Counted from the stretch's first letter, positions 16,044 to 24,707 are shown. The stretch is DNA of 40,590 nt from an uncultured Clostridia bacterium (GCA_947600065.1 CANQFZ010000014.1:1-40590), one strand, 5' to 3'. The notes: generated by a model not told the origin, from the letters alone. Translations and numbers: made by a program.

Positions 16044-16520
16044 TCATACAATAAGTATTGCGGCGGCAGCTCCGCACAGCGCGCCTATGCGTCTTAGAGC
16101 TTTTCCTTTTCGCAAATATTCCTCCGCAGCCTGTTTTTCGAGCCGCTTAAACCGCTCGGAATAAAGCGAAACAGTCATTATAGCGCCCTCGCTCCCGCTC
16201 TTTGAAAGTGCGGGGAGAAGCTCCTTTAAGAGTGCGGCAGCTTCCCACTTTTCGGGGAGTTCGCCGCAGGCTTTTTCCCATGCCGCCTTTATATCCGAAA
16301 GCTCTCCTAAGTATTCATTTACTTTTTTGGCAAAGCACCCGTTCTCGCGTGAAATAAGCTCCGATAATTCGGGATTTCCAAATTTTATCTCAACAGAAAA
16401 ATTATTGAGCATCATTATTATTTCACTTAGAAATTCAACGCGTTTTTTAAGCTCGCGGCTCTTTTTCATTCCGAAATAAGCGCAGACGGCAAATGCAATA
16501 AGCGATAAAAATATTCTCAT
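16044..16520 (-). CDS. spoIIIAB: Stage III sporulation protein AB
   Basis: A 158-residue protein with an N-terminal membrane helix (RIFLSLIAFAVCAYFGMKKS) and a C-terminal one (ALRRIGALCGAAAAILIV), flanking a soluble helical domain with LKKRVEFLSEIIMMLNNFSVEIKFGNPELSELI, the SpoIIIAB/GspF-like core. The frame is open upstream to 16697 within spoIIIAA, but the ATG at 16520, 14 nt after the spoIIIAA stop, matches the family start and has a GTAAGTGG element upstream. Confidence 0.92.
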   Translation of the reverse strand: MRIFLSLIAFAVCAYFGMKKSRELKKRVEFLSEIIMMLNNFSVEIKFGNPELSELISRENGCFAKKVNEYLGELSDIKAAWEKACGELPEKWEAAALLKELLPALSKSGSEGAIMTVSLYSERFKRLEKQAAEEYLRKGKALRRIGALCGAAAAILIV

Positions 16521-16534
16521 ACTACCACTTACTT

Positions 16535-17377
16535 TCAATCGCGCATAACGTGAATTTCCGAAATGTTTCCCCTGTCCTTTACGATCGCGGCGCAGTCGAA
16601 ATATTGAAGCACGGCGCTTGTGGAAGGGCGCTTTGAAAGTTCGGAATAATCTCCCGCATGGGCGGAGGCTATTATTTTTGCTCCGCAAAAGGCGCACTGT
16701 TCAATTGCTTTTTCGTCGTCGCCTATTTCGTCGCAGACAATTATTTCGGGGCTTAAAGTTCTTAGCGCCATAAGTATGCCGTCGGTTTTTTCACAGCCGC
16801 ACAGGACGTCCGTATTAAGTCCTATGTCAAAGGAAGGAGTTCCTTTTATCATCGCGGAGATCTCGCCGCGCGTGTCTATAACGGTAACGCGGTATTTCTC
16901 GGAAAGCCTTCTCGAAAGGTCGCGGAGAATAGTGGTCTTTCCCGACATAGCCGCTCCTCCGAGCAAGAGCGAGCGCGGCTTGTCCGAAAATATCATTTCA
17001 AAAAGTCCGTCCGCACAGCCTTTTATTTCGTGGGCTATGCGTATGTTAAGCCCCGATATATCGCGGATAGTTTCGACTTTTTCGTTTTTATAAACGCACA
17101 TACCGCTTATGCCGACGCGATGTCCGCCGTTTATTGTAACAAAACCGCGCGCAATATCGTGTTCAAACGAATAGACAGAATACCTGCAAATTTCCGCAAA
17201 AACCTCGGCTATCTCCTTTGCGCAAAACGGCTCGCTGCAAGGGAACATTTTCCCCGATGTTTCAACGCACACGGCAGGTCTACCGGATCGCAGCCTTATT
17301 TCCGCAACGCTTGAAAGCGGCTTTTCTATGCGGATCTTTGAGATCGAAGCTAGCGGCAGTTTTAATGTCTCGGTCAT
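16535..17377 (-). CDS. spoIIIAA: Stage III sporulation protein AA, secretion-type ATPase
   Basis: Cytosolic AAA-type ATPase thought to power or gate the SpoIIIA channel, related to type II/IV secretion ATPases. The 280 residues contain SVYSFEHDIARGFVTINGGHRVGISG (conserved family block), a P-loop at 141-148 and a Walker B-like IIVCDEIGDDEKAIEQCAFCGAKIIASAHA. The P-loop is unusual: GAAMSGKT follows the G-x4-GKT rule but lacks the Pro-Pro-Gly usual in SpoIIIAA (typically PPxxGKTT). AGGAGG lies upstream of the ATG. First gene of the operon. Confidence 0.94.
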   Translation of the reverse strand: MTETLKLPLASISKIRIEKPLSSVAEIRLRSGRPAVCVETSGKMFPCSEPFCAKEIAEVFAEICRYSVYSFEHDIARGFVTINGGHRVGISGMCVYKNEKVETIRDISGLNIRIAHEIKGCADGLFEMIFSDKPRSLLLGGAAMSGKTTILRDLSRRLSEKYRVTVIDTRGEISAMIKGTPSFDIGLNTDVLCGCEKTDGILMALRTLSPEIIVCDEIGDDEKAIEQCAFCGAKIIASAHAGDYSELSKRPSTSAVLQYFDCAAIVKDRGNISEIHVMRD

Positions 17378-17414
17378 TTTAAGTTCCTCCTTTTTTTCTT
17401 GTCCGATATGTTAA

Positions 17415-17422
17415 ATTGTATT
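17415..17422 (-). promoter_or_regulatory. Possible sigma-E -10 element before spoIIIAA
   Basis: On the minus strand AATACAAT matches 7 of 8 positions of the Bacillus sigma-E -10 consensus CATACAMT, about 38 nt before the spoIIIAA ATG. The matching -35 region 14-15 nt upstream (GTTCTAA) is poor. The spoIIIA operon is sigma-E controlled in Bacillus, so the position makes sense, but the call is weak. Confidence 0.35.
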
Positions 17423-17479
17423 CGGAGGGAGGGCGTTTTAGAACTTCTATGTTTTCATATAAGGTTATTTGCTTAATAA

Positions 17480-17650
17480 GACGTACAAACCCATTTGTTG
17501 TTTTCTTCAAACGTTATTTCTCTAAATAAGGTTTTCTCGCCCTATCCTGTTAGAGGTTAGAGGTTAGAGGTAAGAGGCTAGAGTTTAAGCCGAAAGGCTG
17601 TTCGTGAACATGACGCACAAAAGCCCATTTGTTGTTCTTTTCAAACGTTA
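17480..17650 (+). repeat. Direct repeat pair flanking a TAGAGGT heptamer array, in a gene-free spacer
   Basis: The 353-nt gap between spoIIIAA and the dehydrogenase has no gene. It contains two imperfect direct repeats of about 38 nt, at 17480-17517 and 17612-17650. Both read GACG-ACAAA then CCCATTTGTTGTT and end TTCAAACGTTAT. Between them lie five tandem heptamers at 17551-17585: TAGAGGT three times, AAGAGGC, TAGAGTT. The same heptamer family recurs in opposite orientation at 28893-28934. Confidence 0.8.
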
Positions 17651-17685
17651 TCTGCCGAATTTTATGTACACAAGAAATAACAAGT

Positions 17686-17715
17686 AAGCCCCGAACGCTT
17701 TTGGCATCGGGGCTT
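17686..17715 (-). terminator. Hairpin terminator after the dehydrogenase gene
   Basis: A perfect 9-bp GC-rich stem AAGCCCCGA / TCGGGGCTT (17686-17694 with 17707-17715), 15 nt beyond the dehydrogenase stop. The minus-strand tail is poor in T (ACTTGTTATTTC), so termination may be moderate. Confidence 0.65.
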
Positions 17716-17730
17716 TATTAACGGCTTGAA

Positions 17731-18714
17731 TTATTTTACTTCGTTTTTAAGTTCATTTCCCGAAAGGTAATCGTCGAAATTTTCAAGCGTTATCTGGGCG
17801 ATATTCGACAATGCTTCTTCGGTAAAAAACGCTTGGTGGGAGGTTATAATAACGTTAGGTCTTGAAACGAGCATAGAGATGACCTCGTCGGTCACTATTT
17901 TGTCGGAGTTGTCCTCGAAGAATAACCCGCTCTCCTCCTCATATACATCAAGCGCCGCGCCGCCTATCCTCTTTTCATTTAGAGCCTCAAGGAGAGCCTC
18001 GGTATCTATAAGCCTTCCGCGCGAGGTATTTACTATAAGAACGTTTTTTTTCATAAGCTCAAGCGAGCTTTTATTTATGATATAATGTGTTTCTTTTGTA
18101 AGCGGACAATGGAGCGAGATAATATCCGAATCCGTAAACAGTTCTTCTTTTGAAACATATTCTACTCCGTCTATCTTTGCGGGAAACGGGTCGAACGCCA
18201 AAACGTTCATTCCGAAGCCCTTGCAGATGTCGATAAAAACTCTGCCTATTTTTCCCGTACCTATAACTCCTGCGGTCTTTCCGTGGAGGTCAAAGCCCAT
18301 AAGTCCGTTAAGGCTGAAATTGAAATCGCGCGTGCGGATATATGCGCGGGGAATTTTTCTGTTGAGCGCAAGTATAAGACCCATAGTATGCTCGGCTACG
18401 GCATAAGGCGAATATGCGGGTACTCTGAGGACTTTTATCCCGCGTTTCTGAGCCGCCTTTACGGCTACATTGTTATACCCCGCGCAGCGCAGGAGTATCA
18501 CTTCTACTTTAAGGCGCGAAAGTATCTCTATTGTTTTCTCGTTTACGTCGTCGTTTACAAACACGCATACCGCTTTCGCGCCCTCGGCGAGTTTTGCATT
18601 TTCGGGTCTTAATCTTCCGACATAATAACGTATATCGTAGTTTTTGTTGTATTTGTCGAACCATTCCTTATCATAAGGCTTTGCGTCAAAAAACGCAATC
18701 TCTTCTTTTCCCAT
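17731..18714 (-). CDS. D-lactate dehydrogenase family 2-hydroxyacid dehydrogenase
   Basis: NAD-dependent D-2-hydroxyacid dehydrogenase, 327 residues. The nucleotide-binding motif GTGKIG lies at 152-157, with the acidic D in LAFDPF after the next strand. Catalytic elements are visible: CAGYNNV, the Arg in VNTSRGRLIDTEALLEAL, the Glu in LDVYEEESGLFFEDN, and the His in IITSHQAFFTEEAL. The FFEDN and SHQAF forms match the D-LDH/VanH branch that reduces pyruvate to D-lactate; other hydroxyacids remain possible. The frame extends to 18765, but ATG at 18714 with GGGAGGG 6 nt upstream is the likely start. It is divergent from the TfoX-mutS2 unit. Confidence 0.9.
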   Translation of the reverse strand: MGKEEIAFFDAKPYDKEWFDKYNKNYDIRYYVGRLRPENAKLAEGAKAVCVFVNDDVNEKTIEILSRLKVEVILLRCAGYNNVAVKAAQKRGIKVLRVPAYSPYAVAEHTMGLILALNRKIPRAYIRTRDFNFSLNGLMGFDLHGKTAGVIGTGKIGRVFIDICKGFGMNVLAFDPFPAKIDGVEYVSKEELFTDSDIISLHCPLTKETHYIINKSSLELMKKNVLIVNTSRGRLIDTEALLEALNEKRIGGAALDVYEEESGLFFEDNSDKIVTDEVISMLVSRPNVIITSHQAFFTEEALSNIAQITLENFDDYLSGNELKNEVK

Positions 18715-18771
18715 AGTATCCCTCCCATGAAACATTTGCTGATATTCTCTCCCGAATTTCGGCAATTATGC

Positions 18772-18800
18772 TTGACAAAACAAGTGTTTGGAATTATAAT
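18772..18800 (+). promoter_or_regulatory. Sigma-A promoter of the tfoX-mutS2 unit
   Basis: Consensus TTGACA (18772-18777), 17-nt spacer, TATAAT (18795-18800). It is a perfect sigma-A match, 33 nt before the TfoX-domain ATG. Confidence 0.93.
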
Positions 18801-18833
18801 TGTAGTAGCACTTTTATAGAGGAGGAAAATAAT

Positions 18834-19151
18834 ATGCCGTCAACCAAAAATTATCTTGAATTTGTCTTAGGACAGCTTTCCGAACTGAATGAGATCTCCT
18901 TACGCAAGATGATGGGCGAATATATGCTCTACTACAGAGGAAAATATTTCGGCGGGATATTTGACGATCGTTTTCTTGTAAAGGACATAAGCTCCGCACG
19001 AAAGCTCATGCCGAGCGCACAGCTCGAACTGCCGTATGATGGCGCAAAAGAAATGCTGCTTGTAGATAATGTTGACGACAGGGAATTTCTAAATGAGCTT
19101 GTCGAAGAAATGTACGAAGAACTTCCCGAACCTAAAAATAAAAAACGATGA
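18834..19151 (+). CDS. TfoX/Sxy N-terminal domain protein
   Basis: A 105-residue protein equal to a single TfoX_N domain: ISLRKMMGEYMLYYRGKYFGGIFDDRFLVK, followed by ELPYDGAKEMLLVDNVDDREFLNELVEEMYEELP. In gamma-proteobacteria TfoX/Sxy co-activates competence genes with CRP; in Clostridia the stand-alone domain has no established role. The ATG at 18834 has GAGGAGG 8 nt upstream; the frame is open back to 18768 but that start lies inside the promoter. It ends 7 nt before mutS2 and shares its promoter. Confidence 0.85.
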   Translation: MPSTKNYLEFVLGQLSELNEISLRKMMGEYMLYYRGKYFGGIFDDRFLVKDISSARKLMPSAQLELPYDGAKEMLLVDNVDDREFLNELVEEMYEELPEPKNKKR

Positions 19152-19158
19152 GGAAATA

Positions 19159-21528
19159 ATGAACAAATACTATAAAAAATTAGAGCTTGACAAGATTTTA
19201 GAACTTTTAGCAAACGAAACGGTGAGCGACTATGCGCATAACAAGGCGCAAAAAATAACGCCGCTTCGCAGTTATGACGAGATAAAAACGGAACTAAAGA
19301 AAACCGACGACGCTTTTACGCTGTCGGCTAAATTTGGCACGCCGCGCTTTAGAAAAGTCCCCGATATTTCGGACGCATTAAAACGCGCCGCCGCGGGAAG
19401 TATGCTGAGCTTTCGGGAGCTTTTGGATACGGCGGCGGTACTGCGCGAAACGGCAATGCTCTGCGACTGGTTCTCACAATGTGAGAACACGGAATGTTCG
19501 CTCTCGGAATACTTTAAGACCTTAACGCCGATAAAGCCGCTCGAAAAGCGCATTTCCGACAGCATTTTGTCGGAAGAAGAAATGTCGGACAACGCGAGCG
19601 CGGAGCTTGCCTCAATACGCAAAAGGATAACCCGACAAGGTCTTCATATCCGCGAACAGCTCGACGGTATGCTTAAAAACAAGTCGCAGCGCGATTTTTT
19701 GCAGGAAGCGGTCGTTACTATGCGCGACGGGCGATATGTCGTTCCCGTAAAATCTGAGCATAAAAACGATGTTCCGGGGCTTGTACACGACACTTCCGCC
19801 ACGGGGCAGACGTTTTTTATAGAGCCGATGAGCGTTGTCGAGGCTAACAACGAAATTCGTATACTCAAAAACCGCGAACAAGCGGAGATAGAAAGAATTA
19901 CCCGCGAAATTTCCGAGGAAATAGGGACTAATTCTTCTGCAATTGCCGAGAATTTCAGAATTTCGCAGATACTTGAACTGTACTTTGCAAAGGCAAATTT
20001 GGGCGCTAAGATGAAAGCTGTTGTTCCCGTACTCGTAAACGAGCCGAAAGTTATACTTAACCGAGCGCGACACCCGCTTCTTGATAGAGACACGGCTGTG
20101 CCCATTTCGATAAGTATCGGCGAAGGCTATGGTTGTCTTATAATAACGGGTCCGAATACGGGCGGTAAAACCGTCGCTATTAAAACAGTCGGACTGCTCG
20201 CGCTTATGGCGGCTTGCGGGCTGATGATACCTGCGGGCGACGGGAGCGTTATCGGCGTTTTCGACAGGATATTTGTAGATATCGGCGACGAGCAGAGCAT
20301 AGAAGAAAGCCTTTCAACGTTTTCCTCGCATATGACAAATGTCGTTGGGATAGTAAACAATGCAAGCGAAAATTCTCTTGCGCTCATAGACGAGCTTGGA
20401 AGCGGGACCGACCCCGTAGAGGGCGCGGCGCTTGCCGTGGCGATACTTACGGAGCTTAAAGACCGAGGCTGCAAGGTGCTTGCGACAACTCACTATCAGG
20501 AAGTAAAGATGTTCGCGCTTGAAACAGAGGGCGTTGAAAACGCAAGCTGTGAATTTGACGTTGATACTCTTAAACCCACATATCGGCTCATAATCGGCGT
20601 TCCGGGAAAATCAAACGCGTTTGCTATTTCGCAAAGGCTCGGTATGCCGAAAAAGATAATCGCAAATGCCGAAGATCTCGTCAGCACTGAAAACAAGCGC
20701 TTTGAAGAAGTTATAAGCAAGCTCGAGCAAACGCGAAAAGAGCTTGAAGAACTCAGAGCAAGCGCGGAGCTTTCGGAGAGAAACGCTAAAATGACCGAAA
20801 GCGAACTTAAACAAAAGCTGTCCGAGCTTGAAGCGCAGAAAGAAAAGGAACTCGAAAACGCACGACAGCGCGCGCTTTCAATTGTCCAACAGACAAGAGC
20901 GCAATCGGACATTCTCTTAAACGAGCTTGAAGAACTGAAGAAAACAAAGGACAAAGAGGCTTTGCGAAAAGGAATTTCAGACGCAAAATCGCGTTCAAAC
21001 TCAATGCTCAACAAAATGCAGGACGACGCTAATCCCGTAACTGAAAGGCGCGTAGAAAGCTATGTTCCGCCGCGCCCGTTCAGACAGGGCGACACAGTAA
21101 GGCTTGCTGACACGAACCGTGAAGGAACGCTGCTTACTGTTCCGAATATAAACGGGGTTTGCTTTGTGCAGACAGGCTCTGTAAAAGTGAAAACAAATGC
21201 GAATAATCTGCGGCTCGTTGAGAAAAAAGCCGAACCGCCAAAAGGCAAGGTAAAGAAAGTCGTTAGTTCAAATATGACGAGGCGCGGCGGTATGGAGCTC
21301 GATATTCGCGGAATGATGGGCGATGAGGGAGTAATCGAGGTCGAAAGGTTTATTGCTTCTGCGCTTATGTCGGGGCTTTCGCAAGTTGTCATTATCCACG
21401 GAAAAGGAACAGGCGCGCTTCGTGCCGCTGTTCATACCGCTTTAAGACGAAATCCCGCAGTAAAAAGCTTCAGGCTCGGAGAATACGGCGAGGGCGAAGC
21501 AGGGGTAACTGTGGTGGAGCTAAAATAA
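19159..21528 (+). CDS. mutS2: Endonuclease MutS2 (with Smr domain)
   Basis: A 789-residue MutS-II family ATPase/nuclease, active in suppressing recombination in some bacteria and in rescue of collided ribosomes in Bacillus. The N-terminal helical core and clamp are followed by Walker A GPNTGGKTV (near residue 331), ALIDELGSGTDP (near 410) and ATTHYQEVK. A long Glu/Lys-rich coiled coil covers about 515-620, then a KOW-like segment (FRQGDTVRLADTNREGTLL). The C-terminal Smr nuclease domain (about 714-789) has LDIRGMMGDEG and VIIHGKGTGALR. The ATG at 19159 follows GAGGAAATA; an upstream in-frame start at 19093 lies within the TfoX gene. Confidence 0.96.
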   Translation: MNKYYKKLELDKILELLANETVSDYAHNKAQKITPLRSYDEIKTELKKTDDAFTLSAKFGTPRFRKVPDISDALKRAAAGSMLSFRELLDTAAVLRETAMLCDWFSQCENTECSLSEYFKTLTPIKPLEKRISDSILSEEEMSDNASAELASIRKRITRQGLHIREQLDGMLKNKSQRDFLQEAVVTMRDGRYVVPVKSEHKNDVPGLVHDTSATGQTFFIEPMSVVEANNEIRILKNREQAEIERITREISEEIGTNSSAIAENFRISQILELYFAKANLGAKMKAVVPVLVNEPKVILNRARHPLLDRDTAVPISISIGEGYGCLIITGPNTGGKTVAIKTVGLLALMAACGLMIPAGDGSVIGVFDRIFVDIGDEQSIEESLSTFSSHMTNVVGIVNNASENSLALIDELGSGTDPVEGAALAVAILTELKDRGCKVLATTHYQEVKMFALETEGVENASCEFDVDTLKPTYRLIIGVPGKSNAFAISQRLGMPKKIIANAEDLVSTENKRFEEVISKLEQTRKELEELRASAELSERNAKMTESELKQKLSELEAQKEKELENARQRALSIVQQTRAQSDILLNELEELKKTKDKEALRKGISDAKSRSNSMLNKMQDDANPVTERRVESYVPPRPFRQGDTVRLADTNREGTLLTVPNINGVCFVQTGSVKVKTNANNLRLVEKKAEPPKGKVKKVVSSNMTRRGGMELDIRGMMGDEGVIEVERFIASALMSGLSQVVIIHGKGTGALRAAVHTALRRNPAVKSFRLGEYGEGEAGVTVVELK

Positions 21529-21531
21529 TTA

Positions 21532-21555
21532 AAGGGAACGTTTTAACGTTCCCTT
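21532..21555. terminator. Bidirectional terminator between mutS2 and engB
   Basis: A perfect palindrome: AAGGGAACGTT / AACGTTCCCTT, starting 4 nt after the mutS2 stop and ending 5 nt before the engB stop. On the plus strand the tail is AGTTTTATT; on the minus strand it is AATTATTTTA. It probably serves both converging genes. Confidence 0.85.
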
Positions 21556-21559
21556 AGTT

Positions 21560-22144
21560 TTATTCATTTGAGATATCTTCGATTATCTCGCGTATTTGCT
21601 CTGCGCCCTCCCCTGTCTGCGAGGAAAACTCAACGAGAGTAAGCTCGCTTGCGCAAGGAAGCTCGCTTTTAAGCGCTTCGCGCCGTTTTATACGCTCGTT
21701 TGCCGAGAGCTTGTCGGCTTTTGTAAGCGCCACAATGAACGGAAACTCTCCGTCTATAAGCGCGTTTATCATTTTTATATCGTCGCTTGTGGGAGAATGT
21801 CGCATATCAATTAGCTGTATAACAAGGCAAAGCGAACGCTCCGCCGAAAGATAATCACCGATAAGCGCCGAAAATCTTTGCTTTTCGCTCTTTGATGTTT
21901 TGGCATAGCCGTAACCGGGCAGGTCTACGAGAAAGACGTTTTCTAGCTCATAGAAGTTTATTGTTGCGGTCTTTCCCGGTTCAGCCGACGCGCGCGCAAG
22001 ATTTTTCCTATTCAGAAGCTTATTTATCATAGAAGATTTTCCGACGTTCGAGCGCCCGATAAAGGCTATCTCGGCGCGGTCGGGCGCGGGAAGCTGAGTT
22101 ATAAAGCCGTATGACGCGAAAAATTTCGCGTTGTTATAATTCAT
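21560..22144 (-). CDS. engB: Ribosome biogenesis GTPase EngB (YsxC/YihA)
   Basis: Essential GTPase for late 50S subunit assembly, 194 residues. The G-motifs are clear: G1 GRSNVGKS at 30-37, G2 within EPGKTATINFY, G3 LVDLPGYGYAK, G4 LTKADKLS, G5 near LVEFSSQTGEG. It lies 47 nt downstream of lon, the conserved Firmicutes lon-engB pair, and ends at a shared terminator with mutS2. Confidence 0.96.
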   Translation of the reverse strand: MNYNNAKFFASYGFITQLPAPDRAEIAFIGRSNVGKSSMINKLLNRKNLARASAEPGKTATINFYELENVFLVDLPGYGYAKTSKSEKQRFSALIGDYLSAERSLCLVIQLIDMRHSPTSDDIKMINALIDGEFPFIVALTKADKLSANERIKRREALKSELPCASELTLVEFSSQTGEGAEQIREIIEDISNE

Positions 22145-22191
22145 CTGTCGCTCCTTGTTGAAATGTCAATTTACTTTGGGCTTGTTGTAGC

Positions 22192-24606
22192 TTATGCATT
22201 CAGCACAGGCTTTTTTACCTGCGGCTTGTTTGCTTTATTTACGACGGGCTTTTCGGAAATAACGTTCTTTTCCCTCTTTACCGAGCAATTTGTCTTTACA
22301 AGCGCCGTGTCGAGGACCGTGGTAATATTCTCCGCGGGAACGAACCTTATGTTTTGTTTTACTTTTTCGTCGATTTTCTCTAGGTCGGGCATATTGTCCT
22401 TTGGCAGGCAGACCGTAGAAATTCCCGCTCTATACGCCGCCATTGTCTTTTCTTTAAGACCGCCTATAGCCAGAACTTTTCCGCGCAGGGTTATCTCCCC
22501 CGTCATCGCCACATCTCTGCGGACAGGCGTTCCCGACAATGCGGAAACAAGAGCAGTCGTAAGCGTAACACCGGCAGAAGGACCGTCTTTGGGAACAGCG
22601 CCCTCGGGAGCATGGATATGGATATCCTTGGTTTTGTAAAATTCCTTGTCTATACCGTATTTATCCGCAAGCGAACGCGTAAGGCTGACGGCAATCTTTG
22701 CGGATTCTTTCATCACGTCTCCGAGCGAACCCGTAAACTCCGTCTTTCCTGTGCCGTCCAGAACCAAAACTTCAAGCGGGAGCATTGTTCCTCCGACAGA
22801 AGTCCATGCAAGACCGTTTACATATCCGACCTCGTCATGTGCGGAAAGCTTTTCGGGAAGATATTTCTTTATTCCGAGAAATTCTTCGATATTCTTATCC
22901 GTGACATTTACGGTTTTTTCTCCCGATACTATCATCTTCGCAGCTTTTCTGCATATTTCGGCGATCCTGCGTTCAAGCTTTCTTACGCCTGCTTCGCGAG
23001 TGTAAAAGTCGATGACAGAATATATAGCCTTGTCGCTTATTTTAAGCGTTTTGTTGCTTTCGCCGCTTTTCTTAAGCTGCTTCGGGATAAGATGCTTCTT
23101 TGCTATGTTGAACTTTTCCTCGCGCGTATAGCTCGAAAGCTCAATTACTTCCATTCTGTCAAGAAGCGGCGCGGGAATTGTAGTTAAATCGTTTGCGGTC
23201 GTTATAAACAATACATCGCTCAGATCTACGGGTATCTCTACATAATGGTCTACAAACGCGCTGTTCTGTTCGGAATCGAGGACTTCGAGCATTGCAGAAG
23301 ACGGGTCGCCCTTATAGTCGCTGTTCATCTTATCAATTTCATCAAGAAGGATAACAGGATTTATAGTTTTTGCCGAACGAAGCGCGTCTATAATTCTTCC
23401 CGGCATTGCTCCTACATATGTCTTTCTGTGACCGCGTATCTCCGCTTCATCACGCACTCCGCCGAGAGATATCCTCGCATATTTGCGTCCGAGGGCTTTT
23501 GCTATTGATTTTCCGATAGAAGTCTTTCCTACTCCCGGAGGACCGTAGAGACAGAGTATCTGCCCCTTTACATCGGGAGCTAAAGCTCTAACAGCTATGG
23601 TTTCAAGAATACGCTCCTTTACGCTCTTCATGCCGTAGTGATCCTTGTCGAGCTGTTTTGCGACAACCTCGATATTCAGCTTATCTTTTGTGCGCTTGTT
23701 GAAGGGAACGGACAGCACCGTGTCGAGATATGTCCGTATGACAGCTGCTTCCTGAGAAGAGCCGGACATTCTTCCAAGCTTTTCCGCTTCTTTTATCAGC
23801 TTTTCTTCGGACTCTTCGGAAAGACCTAACGCAACAATTTTTTCTATGTAGTCCTGCTGTTCTTCAAACGGGTCGTCATCGTTTCCGAGCTGGCGTGAGA
23901 TCGCTCTCATCTGTTCGCGCAGATAATACTCGCGCTGGTTTTTATCAATCTGTTCATGCACCTGTTCGTTTATTTCTATTTCCGTCTGCATTATGCCTAT
24001 ATCTCTTTTAAGCATTGTTATAAGCATGACGGTGCGCTTTGAAAGATCGTTTGTTTCAAGAAGCTTCTGCTTTTCTTCTACCTTTAATACAACATTAAAG
24101 ACGACCTTATCAAAAAGCTTTGAAAGATCGGTCTCGCCCACAATGCTCTCATAAAGCTCGCGCGGCATCTTCGGCGACACCATGGCATATTCGTCAAACG
24201 TCTGAGAAAGAGAATGTACCAGAGCCGTTTTCTCCCTTTCGCTGAGAGCAGCGGTCTGTCTTGATTGAATTTTTGAAACTTCAAATTTCAGATATTCCGC
24301 ACAAGACACTTCTTTTTCTATTTTAGCTTTATAAAGTCCCTCTATAAGCACTCTAGTAAGTCCGTCGGGAGTTGTAAGAAGCTGTCTTATTTCGGCGACA
24401 ACTCCTACGCTGAAAATATCTTCAGGCTCGGGTTCTTGATCCGCCGCGTTTTTCTGTGCGACAAGAAAGATGTGTCCGTCTGCCGCAAGCGCCGCCTTAA
24501 GCGCGGCAACGGAGCGTTCTCTGCCTACGTCAAAATGTAGCACCATAGAAGGAAACACGACAAGTCCCCGAAGGGAAATGGCGGGTATAGTCAGATTTTT
24601 GTTCAT
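22192..24606 (-). CDS. lon: ATP-dependent protease La (Lon)
   Basis: Cytosolic AAA+ serine protease for damaged and regulatory proteins, 804 residues. The N-terminal substrate-binding domain begins IPAISLRGLVVFPSMVLHFDVGR. Walker A GPPGVGKT lies at 355-362 and Walker B is NPVILLDEIDK. The protease domain holds the Ser-Lys dyad: S677 in PKDGPSAG and K720 in GGLKEK. After the normal end there is a Lys/Val-rich tail of about 35 residues (EKPVVNKANKPQVKKPVLNA) without clear function. The promoter lies 100 nt upstream, leaving a long leader; no CIRCE-type operator was seen. Confidence 0.97.
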   Translation of the reverse strand: MNKNLTIPAISLRGLVVFPSMVLHFDVGRERSVAALKAALAADGHIFLVAQKNAADQEPEPEDIFSVGVVAEIRQLLTTPDGLTRVLIEGLYKAKIEKEVSCAEYLKFEVSKIQSRQTAALSEREKTALVHSLSQTFDEYAMVSPKMPRELYESIVGETDLSKLFDKVVFNVVLKVEEKQKLLETNDLSKRTVMLITMLKRDIGIMQTEIEINEQVHEQIDKNQREYYLREQMRAISRQLGNDDDPFEEQQDYIEKIVALGLSEESEEKLIKEAEKLGRMSGSSQEAAVIRTYLDTVLSVPFNKRTKDKLNIEVVAKQLDKDHYGMKSVKERILETIAVRALAPDVKGQILCLYGPPGVGKTSIGKSIAKALGRKYARISLGGVRDEAEIRGHRKTYVGAMPGRIIDALRSAKTINPVILLDEIDKMNSDYKGDPSSAMLEVLDSEQNSAFVDHYVEIPVDLSDVLFITTANDLTTIPAPLLDRMEVIELSSYTREEKFNIAKKHLIPKQLKKSGESNKTLKISDKAIYSVIDFYTREAGVRKLERRIAEICRKAAKMIVSGEKTVNVTDKNIEEFLGIKKYLPEKLSAHDEVGYVNGLAWTSVGGTMLPLEVLVLDGTGKTEFTGSLGDVMKESAKIAVSLTRSLADKYGIDKEFYKTKDIHIHAPEGAVPKDGPSAGVTLTTALVSALSGTPVRRDVAMTGEITLRGKVLAIGGLKEKTMAAYRAGISTVCLPKDNMPDLEKIDEKVKQNIRFVPAENITTVLDTALVKTNCSVKREKNVISEKPVVNKANKPQVKKPVLNA

Positions 24607-24707
24607 TTAATAATATCCTTTCCAAATTGACAATGATCTAAGGCAACAACCGACAATCTCGGAAGAGTGGTAACTGCGCAATATTGCCTTTGTTATGTCA
24701 TATATCT

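Noticed and set aside
17551-17585. CRISPR-like array
   Set aside because: The unit is only 7 nt with no spacers, so this is a short tandem repeat and not CRISPR; no cas genes are nearby.
24607-24707. CIRCE or CtsR operator in the lon leader
   Set aside because: No TTAGCACTC/GAGTGCTAA pair and no tandem GGTCAAA heptads are present; only ordinary sequence is seen.
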